Notes: generated by a model not told the origin, from the sequence alone. Numbered from the stretch's first letter, positions 45,848-55,944 are shown. The stretch: DNA of 64,000 nt from Curvibacter sp. (GCA_004293725.1 REAW01000007.1:1-64000), one strand, 5' to 3'. Program-made: numbers and translations.

Positions 45848-47317
45848 CTACCGATTGGGCCGAATTACCGCAAATTGCGTCCACTCCCCGCGACGGAAGA
45901 GCACATTCAAGGGCTTGGATTTTTCCAACTTTGCCAAAGCGGCTTCAAACTCTTTCACGGAGCCTATTTCGGCATTGGCCGCTTGGACAATTACATCCCC
46001 CTCGCGCAAACCTGCACGTGCGGCAGCCTCTGTGGCGGCCTCTACGCGCACACCACCCTTGAGGTTCGCCTCTTTCTTCTGCGCATCGGTCAAGTCCGCC
46101 ACGGCCAGGCCAAATGCCTGGGCTGCGCTGGACGCCTTTGGTTTTTCTTCCTTCGCCGAGGCCTTGGCGACCGACTTGTCACTCTCCACTTCCGCGATCA
46201 CCACACTCAAATCTTTGCTGGCGCCTCGGCGGAACACGGTGACGGTACTTTTGGAACCTGGCTTGGTACTGCCCACGACCCTTGGCAGGTCGCTTGATTT
46301 TTCAATCGTTTTGCCATCGAACTTGGTGATGATGTCACCTGCCTCCACACCAGCCTTCTCTGCCGGTGAGCCGGTTTCAACACCACGCACCAAGGCCCCA
46401 ATGGGTTTGCCCAAACCAATAGATTCAGCAACCTCTTTGCTGACTTGGTCAATCTGCACCCCAATGCGCCCACGTGTAACACGGCCATTGCTGCGCAACT
46501 GGTCGCTTACTCGAACGGCCTCGTCCATGGGGATGGAGAAAGAAATTCCCATGGAGCCGCCTGAGCGAGAGTAGATCTGGCTATTTATACCAACCACTTC
46601 CCCCCGCATATTGATGAGTGGCCCGCCCGAATTGCCCGGGTTAATCGCCACATCTGTCTGGATGAAAGGCAAGTAATCACCAGTATCACGCTGCTTCGCA
46701 CTCACAATGCCGGCGGTAACGGTGTTGTCAAGGCCAAAAGGTGAGCCAATGGCCATCACCCACTCACCTACGCGCAGCCGACTTACATCACCCACTTTGA
46801 CAGCCGGCAGACCTGACGCATCGATCTTCACCACCGCTACATCGGTGCGCTTGTCTGCCCCAATGATGCGGGCTTTAAACTCGCGTTTGTCGGTAAGGGT
46901 GACCAACACTTCGTCGGCATCCTCGATCACATGGGCGTTGGTCATGATCAGCCCGTCTGAGGTCAGAATAAATCCGGACCCGACACCACGCGGCTGGGGC
47001 TCTTCCTGCTGTTGGGGACGGTTCTGGCGCGGTGCCTGGCGTGGCACGTTGGGAATGGGCAGGCCAAACCTGCGGAAAAACTCCAACATTTCCTCGTCAC
47101 CGGGGCCTCCGCTTGGGGCTCGTGGGCTCGCTTTTTCGAGGGTACGGATATTTACGACCGATGGGCCAACTTGGTCCACCAGATCGGTGAAGTCTGGCAA
47201 GCCCTTCACCGCTTGTGCGGACGCCGAAGAAACGGGCACCAACGCACCCATGACCACCAAGCTGAGTGAAGCCGCCACCCATAGGGTTCGAAAAGGTTTC
47301 ATGTCCATATATTTCAT
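45848..47317 (-). CDS. mucD: Do-family periplasmic serine protease (DegQ/MucD)
   Basis: A 489-residue envelope quality-control protease. Signal peptide (about 8-34), trypsin-like domain with catalytic His in TNAHVIEDADEV (about 128), Asp in RTDVAVV (about 157) and Ser in NPGNSGGPL (about 231), then two PDZ domains (about 275-365 and 395-485). It is downstream of mucB in the rpoE-rseA-mucB cluster, like mucD in Pseudomonas. Starts at 47317, 47308 and 47302 are all possible; the first has GGAG just upstream. Confidence 0.95.
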   Translation of the reverse strand: MKYMDMKPFRTLWVAASLSLVVMGALVPVSSASAQAVKGLPDFTDLVDQVGPSVVNIRTLEKASPRAPSGGPGDEEMLEFFRRFGLPIPNVPRQAPRQNRPQQQEEPQPRGVGSGFILTSDGLIMTNAHVIEDADEVLVTLTDKREFKARIIGADKRTDVAVVKIDASGLPAVKVGDVSRLRVGEWVMAIGSPFGLDNTVTAGIVSAKQRDTGDYLPFIQTDVAINPGNSGGPLINMRGEVVGINSQIYSRSGGSMGISFSIPMDEAVRVSDQLRSNGRVTRGRIGVQIDQVSKEVAESIGLGKPIGALVRGVETGSPAEKAGVEAGDIITKFDGKTIEKSSDLPRVVGSTKPGSKSTVTVFRRGASKDLSVVIAEVESDKSVAKASAKEEKPKASSAAQAFGLAVADLTDAQKKEANLKGGVRVEAATEAAARAGLREGDVIVQAANAEIGSVKEFEAALAKLEKSKPLNVLFRRGEWTQFAVIRPNR

Positions 47318-47370
47318 AGCTCCAGTTTTCCTACTATCTGACTTTGCTTTCAACGCGCTACCCGTATAGC

Positions 47371-48366
47371 TTATTTTTTACGCTCCAGCCCTTGCACAAA
47401 AAGGGACAGAGTAAGCGCTGGGGCTTCCCCGACCGCAGTAATCCACCATGCATCCAATCGCCGCGTATGAGTGCGTGTGGCGCCACCGAGTTCCGACGCC
47501 CCTGCACGCATGTGACGACGTGTGTCAAAGGCCTCCACAAACAACGATACTGTGGCCAATCCATCTGAAAACATCCACTGCATGGTCTGCTCCATGCGCC
47601 CCGGCGCTCCCGCGAGCAGCGCTACAGGGCGGGTGTAACAACCCATGGGTTTGAAGCCAGGCACTGGCTTTGCCATCGCCCAACCCTGGGCCTTCGCAGT
47701 GGTCTTTTGCAAGTCACGGCGTTCCACACGGTAGCCCTCTGTAGCGGCCATCATTTGCGTAAGTTTGGCCTTGTTCACTGGCGCATCGAGTTGCAACTCA
47801 GAAAAGGCCGCCTGCTCCAGCACTCTCCCTTCCGCATCCAAAGTCTGAAGCTGCACCACCAGGCCCGATCGTTTTTCGCTCCAGACGCGGTAGCCATAAC
47901 GCAAAGCATCTTTGGGTTGCAACTGGACCACCTCGGCATCGAGCCCCGCGATGCGCTCGTTGCCCAGTGGCCTCATCAGGTAGTTTTCCCCAATATCAGC
48001 TGCATTCGATTTGAGCAAACTAGGGAAAAGTCCCAGAGAATCACGGCTTTCTGATATGGCCACCTTGGCCTCAGGAAAAAACGTCATCACCTCATCGTTG
48101 CGGCGGAAGGTTGCACGCGGCGTACCACTTAATGACTCCACACGCTCAACCTGCTGTTCGCCATCGCAAACATGCCAAATGCGCGCACTGGCCATTTGAC
48201 CTGCAGCCGACACCACAAAAGTGCCGGTGTACGTGCGATGCCGCGATGCCTCATGCAAACGCATAAGCCAAGCATTGAGAGGCGCGTCCTCAGCAATGGC
48301 GCCCTGCGGCAACCCGAATAGCAACAGGGCGCACAAACCGGCCGTGAACCACCGCAAGGTCTTCAC
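47371..48366 (-). CDS. mucB: MucB/RseB periplasmic regulator of sigma-E signalling
   Basis: A 331-residue periplasmic protein with a signal peptide (about 1-24, ending AIAED), the N-terminal LolA-like lipid-sensing domain (about 30-200) and a C-terminal RseB domain. RseB binds RseA and blocks its cleavage until lipopolysaccharide or lipoprotein stress. The GTG at 48366 overlaps the rseA stop (GTGA), giving translational coupling; frames further upstream would overlap rseA. Confidence 0.92.
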   Translation of the reverse strand: MKTLRWFTAGLCALLLFGLPQGAIAEDAPLNAWLMRLHEASRHRTYTGTFVVSAAGQMASARIWHVCDGEQQVERVESLSGTPRATFRRNDEVMTFFPEAKVAISESRDSLGLFPSLLKSNAADIGENYLMRPLGNERIAGLDAEVVQLQPKDALRYGYRVWSEKRSGLVVQLQTLDAEGRVLEQAAFSELQLDAPVNKAKLTQMMAATEGYRVERRDLQKTTAKAQGWAMAKPVPGFKPMGCYTRPVALLAGAPGRMEQTMQWMFSDGLATVSLFVEAFDTRRHMRAGASELGGATRTHTRRLDAWWITAVGEAPALTLSLFVQGLERKK

Positions 48367-48953
48367 CGTGCAGGCCTTTCGTAGGTGGCATTGCGCAAAA
48401 ACCCTGAAGGCATCTGCCAAGCCGAATGGCCACCGAGTTGCTGATGGGCTGCCATCAGCGCGTCCAGCTCAGGGTCACGCAACATGACTGACGGGACTGG
48501 CAGCGATGCAGTTACGGCGTTCGGCGCGGTGGCCGACGCCAGTTGCGGCGAAGATACTGACACATTGCTCCGCCACATTCCCACAGAAACCACACCCACC
48601 AACACCGTGAAAGTAACGCCCACGGCCCAACGCCATGGACCATTGGCTGAGGTGCGCGCGGGCTCCCCGGTCGACAAGGGTGGCGGTTGCAGTATGCGGG
48701 GTAGCTCCACTGTCTCTTGTACCAAACGCAATTCCAGACGCGCCAAAAAGTCCAACTCTGCGCGCTGAGGCGCTAGCCTGCTGCTACGCATCACATCACC
48801 GGCCACATGGTAGAGATGCCAATCGTTGGCAAACGAGTCCTGCTGCGCCAGTTCCGTAAGCAAAGCATCCAGCTCGGCAGCGGGCAAGTCGCCATCCATC
48901 AAGGCGGAAATGCGCTCGTTCAGTGGTTGGCTGTGCATAGTCTTCAGTTCCAT
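48363..48953 (-). CDS. rseA: RseA-family anti-sigma-E factor
   Basis: A 196-residue inner-membrane anti-sigma factor. The cytoplasmic N-terminal domain (ERISALMDGDLPAAELDALLTELAQQ...WHLYHVAGDVMRSS, about 13-60) binds RpoE. A transmembrane helix (about 108-128) and a periplasmic tail follow. It starts 2 bp after the rpoE stop; ATG 48938 is an alternative. Adjacent rpoE and mucB fit the sigma-E circuit. Confidence 0.92.
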   Translation of the reverse strand: MELKTMHSQPLNERISALMDGDLPAAELDALLTELAQQDSFANDWHLYHVAGDVMRSSRLAPQRAELDFLARLELRLVQETVELPRILQPPPLSTGEPARTSANGPWRWAVGVTFTVLVGVVSVGMWRSNVSVSSPQLASATAPNAVTASLPVPSVMLRDPELDALMAAHQQLGGHSAWQMPSGFLRNATYERPAR

Positions 48954-48955
48954 TC

Positions 48956-49576
48956 TTACCAACGTTTCCCGGTCTGTTTTTCCAACAGTGGTTTGACTCT
49001 TGCCGAAATAGCCTCTCGCGCCCGAAAAATGCGGGAGCGCACGGTACCTATCGGACAATCCATCGCCAACGCAATCTCTTCGTAACTCAGGCCTTCAATT
49101 TCCCGCAATGTGACTGCCTGTCGCAACTCCTCGGGCAAAGCGTCCATAGCGTCGTTGACTACACCCGCAATCTCCTTGGCGGCCAACTCAGACTCTGGGG
49201 TTTCTTCAGTGATTGGTTCATATTTGGGGCCAGAAGTTTCATCTTCTTCGGCAGAAATTAGAAAACTCTCCGACATCGTGGGGTTACGCTTGAGCTCCAT
49301 CAGGAATTTTTTTGCGGTGTTTACCGCAATCCGATACAGCCAGGTGTAAAACTGAGCGTCTCCTCTGAACTGGTGGAGGGCCCGGTAGGCACGGATGAAC
49401 GTCTCCTGCGCAATATCTTCCACGAGATCCACGTCCCGCACCATGCGGCCCACCAAACGTTGTATGCGGCGCTGGTACTTCAAAACCAGCAAGCCGTAAG
49501 CCCGCTGGTCTCCCGCAAGGGTGCGCTCCACCAACAACAAGTCGGCATCGTTGGGCGTTGGCAATGGCTCCATCAT
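48956..49576 (-). CDS. rpoE: RNA polymerase sigma-E factor
   Basis: A 206-residue ECF sigma factor for envelope stress. Region 2 (YGLLVLKYQRRIQRLVGRMVRDVDLVEDIAQETFIRAYRAL...FYTWLYRIAVNTAKKFL) and region 4 (LPEELRQAVTLREIEGLSYEEIALAMDCPIGTVRSRIFRAREAI) are intact. It overlaps the end of the ygfX-like gene (ATGA) and precedes rseA-mucB-mucD. Confidence 0.97.
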   Translation of the reverse strand: MMEPLPTPNDADLLLVERTLAGDQRAYGLLVLKYQRRIQRLVGRMVRDVDLVEDIAQETFIRAYRALHQFRGDAQFYTWLYRIAVNTAKKFLMELKRNPTMSESFLISAEEDETSGPKYEPITEETPESELAAKEIAGVVNDAMDALPEELRQAVTLREIEGLSYEEIALAMDCPIGTVRSRIFRAREAISARVKPLLEKQTGKRW

Positions 49577-50055
49577 GGGTACTTGCCTTCGGGTTCCACA
49601 GAATCGTCAGGAGGCAAAGCAGCAAAGCTCGATGAGTGCACCAGCGCGCGCCGCAAGGCGACCCATGACTGGACCGACGTAGCCTGCGTCGGCTCAAGCC
49701 ACAAAAAAAATGGACGAATCCCCGCGCACCTCATGGAAACAAGCATCCAGCGCTGAAAATCACACACGATGCTCAGGCCCGACACTGACATTTCCAGCCG
49801 AGTCATCCAAAACCATTGCTCCCCATCCCATCGCAAGGTACCTATTGGGGAGCGTCGCCACGCCCAAGCCGCACCGATACCAGTCAACAAGACCAACAAT
49901 GCCTGCACCCAAACAGCCCAACGTGGAAATTCGGCGGCAGCGGTCCAAGCGAAGACGCTTAGGCTCATCGTGGTAACCAGTACACCTGCAGATAGCACGA
50001 GAGCATGCCAACGCGATCGGCCAACCTTAAAGCTAACCGCAGGAGGCCGATGCAT
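49573..50055 (-). CDS. YgfX/CptA-like membrane protein
   Basis: A 160-residue protein with two closely spaced N-terminal membrane helices (about 17-38 and 43-64) and a cytoplasmic domain with conserved tryptophans (LRWDGEQWFWM...FFLWLEPTQATSVQSWVALRRALVHSSS). This topology resembles YgfX (CptA), studied in E. coli with SdhE. The match is by topology and is tentative. Its stop overlaps the rpoE start, so it may be co-expressed with the sigma factor. Confidence 0.65.
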   Translation of the reverse strand: MHRPPAVSFKVGRSRWHALVLSAGVLVTTMSLSVFAWTAAAEFPRWAVWVQALLVLLTGIGAAWAWRRSPIGTLRWDGEQWFWMTRLEMSVSGLSIVCDFQRWMLVSMRCAGIRPFFLWLEPTQATSVQSWVALRRALVHSSSFAALPPDDSVEPEGKYP

Positions 50056-50079
50056 TGTCCCTTGAGGAAATTGCCGCGA

Positions 50080-51324
50080 TCAAACGCGCTTGAATACCAG
50101 CGTACCGTTGGTACCGCCGAAGCCGAAATTGTTCTTTACGGCCACATCGATCTTCAAGTCCCTTGCGGTGTTGGCACAGTAGTCCAGATCACACTCGGGA
50201 TCTTGATTAAAGATGTTGATGGTGGGTGGGCTCTTCTGGTGGTGCACGGCGAGCACCGTAAACACCGACTCCAGTCCGCCTGCGCCGCCCAGCAAGTGAC
50301 CCGTCATCGACTTGGTGGAGTTGACAACCGTCTTCTTTGCGTGATCACCCAAGGCCGCTTTGATAGCGTTGGACTCGTTGATATCACCCAACGGAGTGGA
50401 AGTGCCGTGCGCGTTCAGGTAATTCACTTGATCGGGATTGACACCCGCGTTACGCAGGGCGCTCAGCATGGCGCGGCGTGGACCGTCCATATTGGGGGCT
50501 GTCATGTGTCCGGCATCGGCGCTCATGCCAAAACCGGCCAGCTCAGCGTAAATCTTGGCACCGCGGGCCTTGGCATGTTCGTACTCTTCGAGCACCATCA
50601 CGCCACCGCCTTCACCCAATACAAAGCCGTCTCGGTCTTTGTCCCAAGGCCGAGAGGCAGAGGTAGGGTCGTCATTGCGGGTGGAGAGTGCGCGCATGGC
50701 GGCAAAACCCCCAATACCCAATGGAGAAACGGTTGCTTCCGAGCCTCCGGCAATCATCACATCCGCATCGCCGTACTCGATCATCCGACCGGCCTCACCA
50801 ATGCAGTGCAGACCGGTGGTGCAGGCGGTCACGATGGCGATATTCGGGCCTTTGAAGCCAAACCGCATGGATACGTGACCGGCCGTCATATTGATGATGG
50901 ATGCGGGCACAAAAAATGGAGATATGCGGCGCGGACCGCGATTGGTGTACTCGGAGTGGGTGTTCTCGATCATGGGCAAACCACCAATGCCAGAACCAAT
51001 CACACAGCCAATGCGGGTGGATTCTTCGTCACCGAGCGCATCACCCGTTTTCAAACCGCTGTCATTGACAGCCTGAACCGCAGCAGCAATGCCGTAATGG
51101 ATAAAGGTATCCATCGTGCGTGCTTCTTTGGCACTGATGTAGGACTCCAGATCAAAGTTGCGCACTTCACCTGCGATCTTGCAGGCAAACGCTTCCGGAT
51201 CGAACTTGGTGATGGCGGCGATACCGGATTTGCCAGCCAACACATTCGACCAAGCCTCAGCCACGGTGTTTCCCACGGGGCTGACACAACCTAAACCTGT
51301 AACAACGACGCGGCGACGGGACAT
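50080..51324 (-). CDS. fabF: beta-ketoacyl-ACP synthase II
   Basis: A 414-residue elongating condensing enzyme. The nucleophile cysteine is in VTACTTGLHCIGEA (about 165), with the two active-site histidines in NAHGTSTPLGD (about 305) and KSMTGHLLGGAGG (about 343). All are intact. It follows acpP with a 96-bp gap that contains two hairpins, and is the last fab gene of the cluster. Confidence 0.97.
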   Translation of the reverse strand: MSRRRVVVTGLGCVSPVGNTVAEAWSNVLAGKSGIAAITKFDPEAFACKIAGEVRNFDLESYISAKEARTMDTFIHYGIAAAVQAVNDSGLKTGDALGDEESTRIGCVIGSGIGGLPMIENTHSEYTNRGPRRISPFFVPASIINMTAGHVSMRFGFKGPNIAIVTACTTGLHCIGEAGRMIEYGDADVMIAGGSEATVSPLGIGGFAAMRALSTRNDDPTSASRPWDKDRDGFVLGEGGGVMVLEEYEHAKARGAKIYAELAGFGMSADAGHMTAPNMDGPRRAMLSALRNAGVNPDQVNYLNAHGTSTPLGDINESNAIKAALGDHAKKTVVNSTKSMTGHLLGGAGGLESVFTVLAVHHQKSPPTINIFNQDPECDLDYCANTARDLKIDVAVKNNFGFGGTNGTLVFKRV

Positions 51325-51356
51325 AGAAATCTTAAAATCAGCGGTTCGTCAATGAA

Positions 51357-51375
51357 ATACCGTCTTCAACGGTAT
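51357..51375. promoter_or_regulatory. hairpin 2 between acpP and fabF
   Basis: Perfect 7-bp stem ATACCGT / ACGGTAT with a five-base loop, 33 bp upstream of the fabF start on the minus strand. No T-run. Confidence 0.5.
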
Positions 51376-51389
51376 GAAACACGGAGCGC

Positions 51390-51412
51390 GGCAGCACCCG
51401 GGGGGTGCTGCC
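51390..51412. promoter_or_regulatory. strong GC hairpin 1 just after acpP
   Basis: Perfect 10-bp stem GGCAGCACCC / GGGTGCTGCC with a three-base loop, starting 9 bp after the acpP stop. It lacks a T-run, so RNA stabilisation or partial termination is more likely than full termination. Confidence 0.55.
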
Positions 51413-51420
51413 CAAGGCTA

Positions 51421-51669
<249 letters not shown>

Positions 51670-51760
51670 CTAAGGGTTGTAAAAGAATCCGAGATTTTAC
51701 CCGCCCTAGAGACTTGTCTCTAACCGGGCCGCCGCTCAGACTTCGACGGGGTTCAATCAC

Positions 51761-52507
51761 TTACATGTACATGCCACCGTTCACGTGCAGCTCCTGCCCT
51801 GTCACATACCCGGCCTGGGGGGAGGCCAAGTAGACAACCGCGTGTGCTACATCCCCAGGTTTACCCAGATGCCCCAAGGGAATTTGGCCTAACAAGGCTT
51901 TTTGCTGGTCTTCGCCCAAGGCGGCTGTCATGTCAGTCTCAATAAAGCCGGGGGCCACGCAATTGACGGTGATGTTGCGCGAGCCCAGCTCACGCGCCAG
52001 TGCACGGGTCATGCCAGCCACGCCAGCTTTGGCCGCCGCATAGTTGGCTTGGCCGGGGTTGCCCGAGGCTCCTACCACCGAGGTAATACTAATGATGCGG
52101 CCATAGCGTTGTTTCATCATGGTGCGCAACACCGAGCGGCTCATACGGAAGACGCCCTTGAGGTTGGTGTCCAGCACCGCATCCCAGTCGTCATCCTTCA
52201 TGCGCATAGCCAGGGTGTCGCGGGTGATGCCAGCATTGTTCACAAGCACGTGCAAACCGCCCTGCTCCTTGGCAATGGCATCTACCAGCGCGTCGCCAGC
52301 GGCGCCGTCCGTCACGTCCAGCGTGCGACCGTCGCAGCCAGGGAAGGCAGACAGGGCCTCACGGATCTTGGCGGCGCCCGCGTCCGACGTCGCAGTCCCG
52401 ATCACTTTTACGCCCTTGCGCGCCAATTCCAGCGCAATGGCGGCCCCTATACCGCGCGAGGCACCAGTCACCAGAGCCACTTGGCCTTCAAGCTTCACTT
52501 CACTCAT
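51761..52507 (-). CDS. fabG: 3-oxoacyl-ACP reductase
   Basis: A 248-residue short-chain dehydrogenase using NADPH. Cofactor motif TGASRGIGAAIA (about 14-25), catalytic Ser near ITSVVGASG (about 141) and the YxxxK in NYAAAKAG (about 154-158). Its ATG overlaps the fabD stop. The 100-bp gap to acpP is AT-rich and may hold an internal acpP promoter. Confidence 0.97.
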   Translation of the reverse strand: MSEVKLEGQVALVTGASRGIGAAIALELARKGVKVIGTATSDAGAAKIREALSAFPGCDGRTLDVTDGAAGDALVDAIAKEQGGLHVLVNNAGITRDTLAMRMKDDDWDAVLDTNLKGVFRMSRSVLRTMMKQRYGRIISITSVVGASGNPGQANYAAAKAGVAGMTRALARELGSRNITVNCVAPGFIETDMTAALGEDQQKALLGQIPLGHLGKPGDVAHAVVYLASPQAGYVTGQELHVNGGMYM

Positions 52508-53454
52508 GCCAACACTCCCTTGAGGTCTTCCAGACTGGCGGAGTCATACAAAGCCGCGCCGGTCATTTCTGCGTCGATACGTTTCACCATGCCGGCCAGC
52601 ACTTTGCCGGGGCCGCACTCTACTAAAGTCAACAGTCCGCGCGCCTTGATAGCTTGCACACACTCCACCCAACGTACCGGACCAAAGGCCTGGCGATACA
52701 GAGCGTCGCGAATACGGTCGGCATCCACCTCAACGGCCACATCAATATTGTTGATGAGGGCAATCTGGGGCGCTGCAAACTCGATGTCTTCCAGCCGCGC
52801 CTTGAGCTTTTCAGCCGCCGGCTTCATCAAGCTGGAATGGAACGGGGCCGAGACGGGCAGCAGCAGCGCGCGCTTGGCACCGTTGGCCTTGAGGATTTCG
52901 CAAGCCTTGTCCACCGCAGCCTTGCTACCGGCAATCACGGTCTGGGCGGCGTCGTTGAAGTTCACGGCCTCCACCACTTCGGTGCTATTGGGGCCGAACG
53001 CCGCCGTCGCCTCTGCGCAACCCGCTATCACTTTAGTCGCTTCCATGCCAAGGATGGCCGCCATGGCGCCCACGCCCACAGGCACCGCTTCCTGCATGGC
53101 CTGGGCGCGCAGACGCACCAGGGGCGCGGCTTGGGCCAGCGTCAGCGAACCGGCGGCCACCAGGGCGGAGTACTCGCCCAGCGAATGACCAGCCACGGCC
53201 TGAGGCGCCACGCCGGTCTCGGACATCCACACGCGGTAGGCAGCCACACCAGCCACCAGCATTACGGGCTGGGTGTTGGTGGTCAACGCCAGTGCTTCTT
53301 TGGGGCCTTCGTGGATCAGCTTGGCCACGTCTTCGCTCAAAGCGTCCGACGCTTCGCGCAGGGTTTGTGCCACCACGGGGTGGTCGCCCCAACCGTCCAA
53401 CATGCCCACGGCTTGGGAGCCTTGGCCGGGAAAAACTACTGCAAATGGTTTCAT
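52504..53454 (-). CDS. fabD: malonyl-CoA:ACP transacylase
   Basis: A 316-residue acyltransferase loading malonyl groups onto ACP. The substrate-binding GQGSQ is near residue 11, the nucleophile serine lies in GHSLGEYSALVAAG (about 93) and the catalytic histidine in PFHSSLMKPA (about 202). ATG at 53454 (MKPFAVVFPGQGSQ) is the standard start. Overlap with fabG suggests coupling. Confidence 0.97.
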   Translation of the reverse strand: MKPFAVVFPGQGSQAVGMLDGWGDHPVVAQTLREASDALSEDVAKLIHEGPKEALALTTNTQPVMLVAGVAAYRVWMSETGVAPQAVAGHSLGEYSALVAAGSLTLAQAAPLVRLRAQAMQEAVPVGVGAMAAILGMEATKVIAGCAEATAAFGPNSTEVVEAVNFNDAAQTVIAGSKAAVDKACEILKANGAKRALLLPVSAPFHSSLMKPAAEKLKARLEDIEFAAPQIALINNIDVAVEVDADRIRDALYRQAFGPVRWVECVQAIKARGLLTLVECGPGKVLAGMVKRIDAEMTGAALYDSASLEDLKGVLA

Positions 53455-53506
53455 AAAGATTAGCAATGAAATAGGGCGTTAGCCCACATGGAATATGCGG
53501 AAGTAG

Positions 53507-54484
53507 CTACAAAGTCAGGAGCACAGCGCCCCAGGTGAAACCACCGCCCACACCTTCGAGCATCAGCGTGTGGCCTGGCTTGACCTGACCTGCACGCACC
53601 GCCGCGTCCAGCGCCAGCGGAATCGAGGCCGCCGAAGTATTGCCATGCTGGTCCACCGTTACCACCACTTTTTCCATGGGAAGTTTCAGTTTTTTGGCAG
53701 TACTCTGCATGATGCGGATGTTCGCTTGGTGGGGAATCAACCAGTCGATGTCGGCCTCGGTCTTACGGGCCTTGGCCAGTGTGGCACGGGCGGCGCTTTC
53801 CAGCACGCCAACTGCCAGCTTGAAAACCGCTTGTCCATCCATCTTTAAGAGAGGGTCGCCCAAGATGTGTCCATTGGCCACATGGCCCGGCACACACAAA
53901 ATACCCACGTGCTTGCCATCGGCATGCAAATCACTGGCCAAAATGCCGGGAATGTCCGAGGCTTCGAGCACGACGGCACCTGCACCATCGCCAAATAACA
54001 CGCAGGTGGTGCGATCGTTAAAGTCCAACAGGCGGGAGAACACTTCGGCCCCTACCACCAGCGCCTTGTTGGCGGCGCCGGACTGGATCATGGCGTCGGC
54101 GACGGTCAGCGCATAGACAAAGCCGCTGCACACGGCTTGCACGTCAAACGCCGCACCACCGTTGGCGCCCAGTTTGTTCTGCAAGATACAGGCAGTCGAA
54201 GGAAACACCATGTCCGGGGTGGACGTGGCGACAATAATCAAATCAATGTCTTGGGCTTGCAGGCCAGCGGCTTGCAGCGCTCTTTTGCAGGCCTCCAAGG
54301 CCAAGTCGCTGCTATAGACACCATCGGCTACAAAGTGGCGAGCCCGTATACCGGTGCGCTCGACGATCCACTCATCCGAAGTTTCAACCCCCTTGGTCGC
54401 CAATTCGGCGACCAAGTCGGCGTTACTCAAGCGGCGGGGAGGCAGGTAACTGCCGGTGCCAGTGATTCGCGAATATCGTCTCAT
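53507..54484 (-). CDS. fabH: beta-ketoacyl-ACP synthase III
   Basis: A 325-residue enzyme starting fatty-acid chains from acyl-CoA. The catalytic triad is Cys119 in [10 protein letters not shown], His in [10 protein letters not shown] (about 252) and Asn in [10 protein letters not shown] (about 282). ATG at 54484 gives the family start [18 protein letters not shown] 54502 is an alternative. It follows plsX by about 27 bp. Confidence 0.97.
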   Translation of the reverse strand: MRRYSRITGTGSYLPPRRLSNADLVAELATKGVETSDEWIVERTGIRARHFVADGVYSSDLALEACKRALQAAGLQAQDIDLIIVATSTPDMVFPSTACILQNKLGANGGAAFDVQAVCSGFVYALTVADAMIQSGAANKALVVGAEVFSRLLDFNDRTTCVLFGDGAGAVVLEASDIPGILASDLHADGKHVGILCVPGHVANGHILGDPLLKMDGQAVFKLAVGVLESAARATLAKARKTEADIDWLIPHQANIRIMQSTAKKLKLPMEKVVVTVDQHGNTSAASIPLALDAAVRAGQVKPGHTLMLEGVGGGFTWGAVLLTL

Positions 54485-54511
54485 GGGTGGTATGGCGTGC
54501 ACCCGTTCAGG

Positions 54512-55537
54512 TTATGGCGTTGCATCAGACGCAGCCAACAAAGGGGCTGCATGGGCAATGCGAACCTGAACGCGGTCCAGCAAGTTGTTTCGGGCTGCAT
54601 CATACGCCCGGTTTATGGCGTTGCTGAAAGCCAGCACATCGGCCGAACCATGGCTCTTGAACACCAGGCCACGCAGCCCCAAGAGCGCTGCGCCGTTGTA
54701 TCGCCGGTGGTCAACACGATTTTTAAGCGCTTTTAGAACCGTGTAAGCCGCAATAGCAGCCATTTTTGTAAAAACACTCTTGGAAAACTCGGCTTTGAGG
54801 AAGTTTCCGATCATGGAAGCAAGGCCTTCGCTGGTCTTGAGAGCCACATTTCCGACAAAACCATCACACACCACAATCTCGGCCGTTCCTTTAAAGATAT
54901 CGTTGCCTTCGACATTTCCCACAAAGTTCAAATCACCCGACTTAGATGCATTTCGCAGCAATTCGCCAGCTTTTTTAATCACTTCGTTACCTTTGATCAC
55001 CTCCTCCCCAATGTTGAGCAAGCCTACGGAAGGCGACTCTTGATTGGTGAGCACCGATACCAGCGCCGAACCCATGACCGCGAACTGCAGCAAATGTTCC
55101 GCTGTGCAATCGACATTGGCGCCCAAGTCAAGCACCGTAGTGGCGCCCCCAGTGGCATTGGGAATCTGACCCGCAATGGCGGGACGCTCAATGCCATCCA
55201 TGGTTTTGAGGATGTACCGGGAAATTGCCATCAGCGCCCCTGTATTGCCCGCTGAGACGGCCGCTTGGGCGACCCCATCTTTAACTTGCTGGATTGCCAC
55301 GCGCATCGAAGAATCCTTCTTCTTGCGCAGGGCAACCTCCAGCGGATCGTCCATAGTGACGACTTCGGAAGCCGCAATTAGCGTGGCACGGGGGTGCGAG
55401 AAGCCTTTCAGTGCCTCAGGCAACCCAACCAGTACCAGCGCAGCTTCGGGATGCTCGTCCAGAAACTGGATGCAGGCGGGCAAGGTAACCTGGGGCCCAT
55501 GATCTCCCCCCATGCAATCGACAGCAACAGTAATCAT
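54512..55537 (-). CDS. plsX: phosphate acyltransferase PlsX
   Basis: A 341-residue enzyme forming acyl-phosphate from acyl-ACP for phospholipid synthesis. Motifs: [15 protein letters not shown] at the start, [16 protein letters not shown] (about 95-110), and [32 protein letters not shown] (about 200-231). It opens the fab cluster and follows rpmF after a terminator-like hairpin. Confidence 0.97.
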   Translation of the reverse strand: MITVAVDCMGGDHGPQVTLPACIQFLDEHPEAALVLVGLPEALKGFSHPRATLIAASEVVTMDDPLEVALRKKKDSSMRVAIQQVKDGVAQAAVSAGNTGALMAISRYILKTMDGIERPAIAGQIPNATGGATTVLDLGANVDCTAEHLLQFAVMGSALVSVLTNQESPSVGLLNIGEEVIKGNEVIKKAGELLRNASKSGDLNFVGNVEGNDIFKGTAEIVVCDGFVGNVALKTSEGLASMIGNFLKAEFSKSVFTKMAAIAAYTVLKALKNRVDHRRYNGAALLGLRGLVFKSHGSADVLAFSNAINRAYDAARNNLLDRVQVRIAHAAPLLAASDATP

Positions 55538-55596
55538 GCGTTCATCATTCCAGCGACAGCGAAGTCAAACATCCGAATATAGATGCCAAAAATGAC

Positions 55597-55636
55597 AAAA
55601 GCCCGTCGCTACAAAAACTGTAGCTTCCGGGCTTTT
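55597..55636. terminator. terminator-like hairpin between rpmF and plsX
   Basis: AAAAGCCCG (55597-55605) pairs with CGGGCTTTT (55628-55636), with an inner GCTAC/GTAGC stem. It ends in T on both strands and lies 15 bp after rpmF, so part of the ribosomal-protein transcription probably stops before plsX. Confidence 0.8.
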
Positions 55637-55651
55637 GGAGATTCAGGGGAA

Positions 55652-55834
55652 TCAGGCTTCTGACTTGGTCTTCAGCACCTTGCGACCACGGTAAAAACCG
55701 GTGGGGCTGATGTGGTGACGCAGGTGGGTTTCACCAGTGGTGGACTCCACAGCGATGCCAGGAACAACCAGAGCATTGTGCGAGCGGTGCATACCGCGCT
55801 TGGAAGGTGATTTCTTGTTTTGTTGAACGGCCAT
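55652..55834 (-). CDS. rpmF: 50S ribosomal protein L32
   Basis: A 60-residue ribosomal protein with the typical start [22 protein letters not shown] and C-terminal [15 protein letters not shown]. The cysteine pairs found in zinc-binding L32 versions are absent, as in many proteobacteria. It follows yceD (110 bp) in the standard yceD-rpmF-plsX order. Confidence 0.98.
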   Translation of the reverse strand: MAVQQNKKSPSKRGMHRSHNALVVPGIAVESTTGETHLRHHISPTGFYRGRKVLKTKSEA

Positions 55835-55944
55835 GGTCGGCTCCTGAGCAAAAGTGCTGCACAGGGTGTGGCAACACGGTTTAGGTTGGTAAAACGCGGC
55901 GGATTTGCGCGCGAAGCCTCGGATTATAGCCCAAAGCTGGCCCC

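Noticed and set aside
50005..51294. 429-codon plus-strand frame
   Set aside because: Antisense to fabF, whose catalytic residues are complete.
51902..53188. 428-codon plus-strand frame
   Set aside because: Antisense to fabG and fabD; low-complexity product with no domain.
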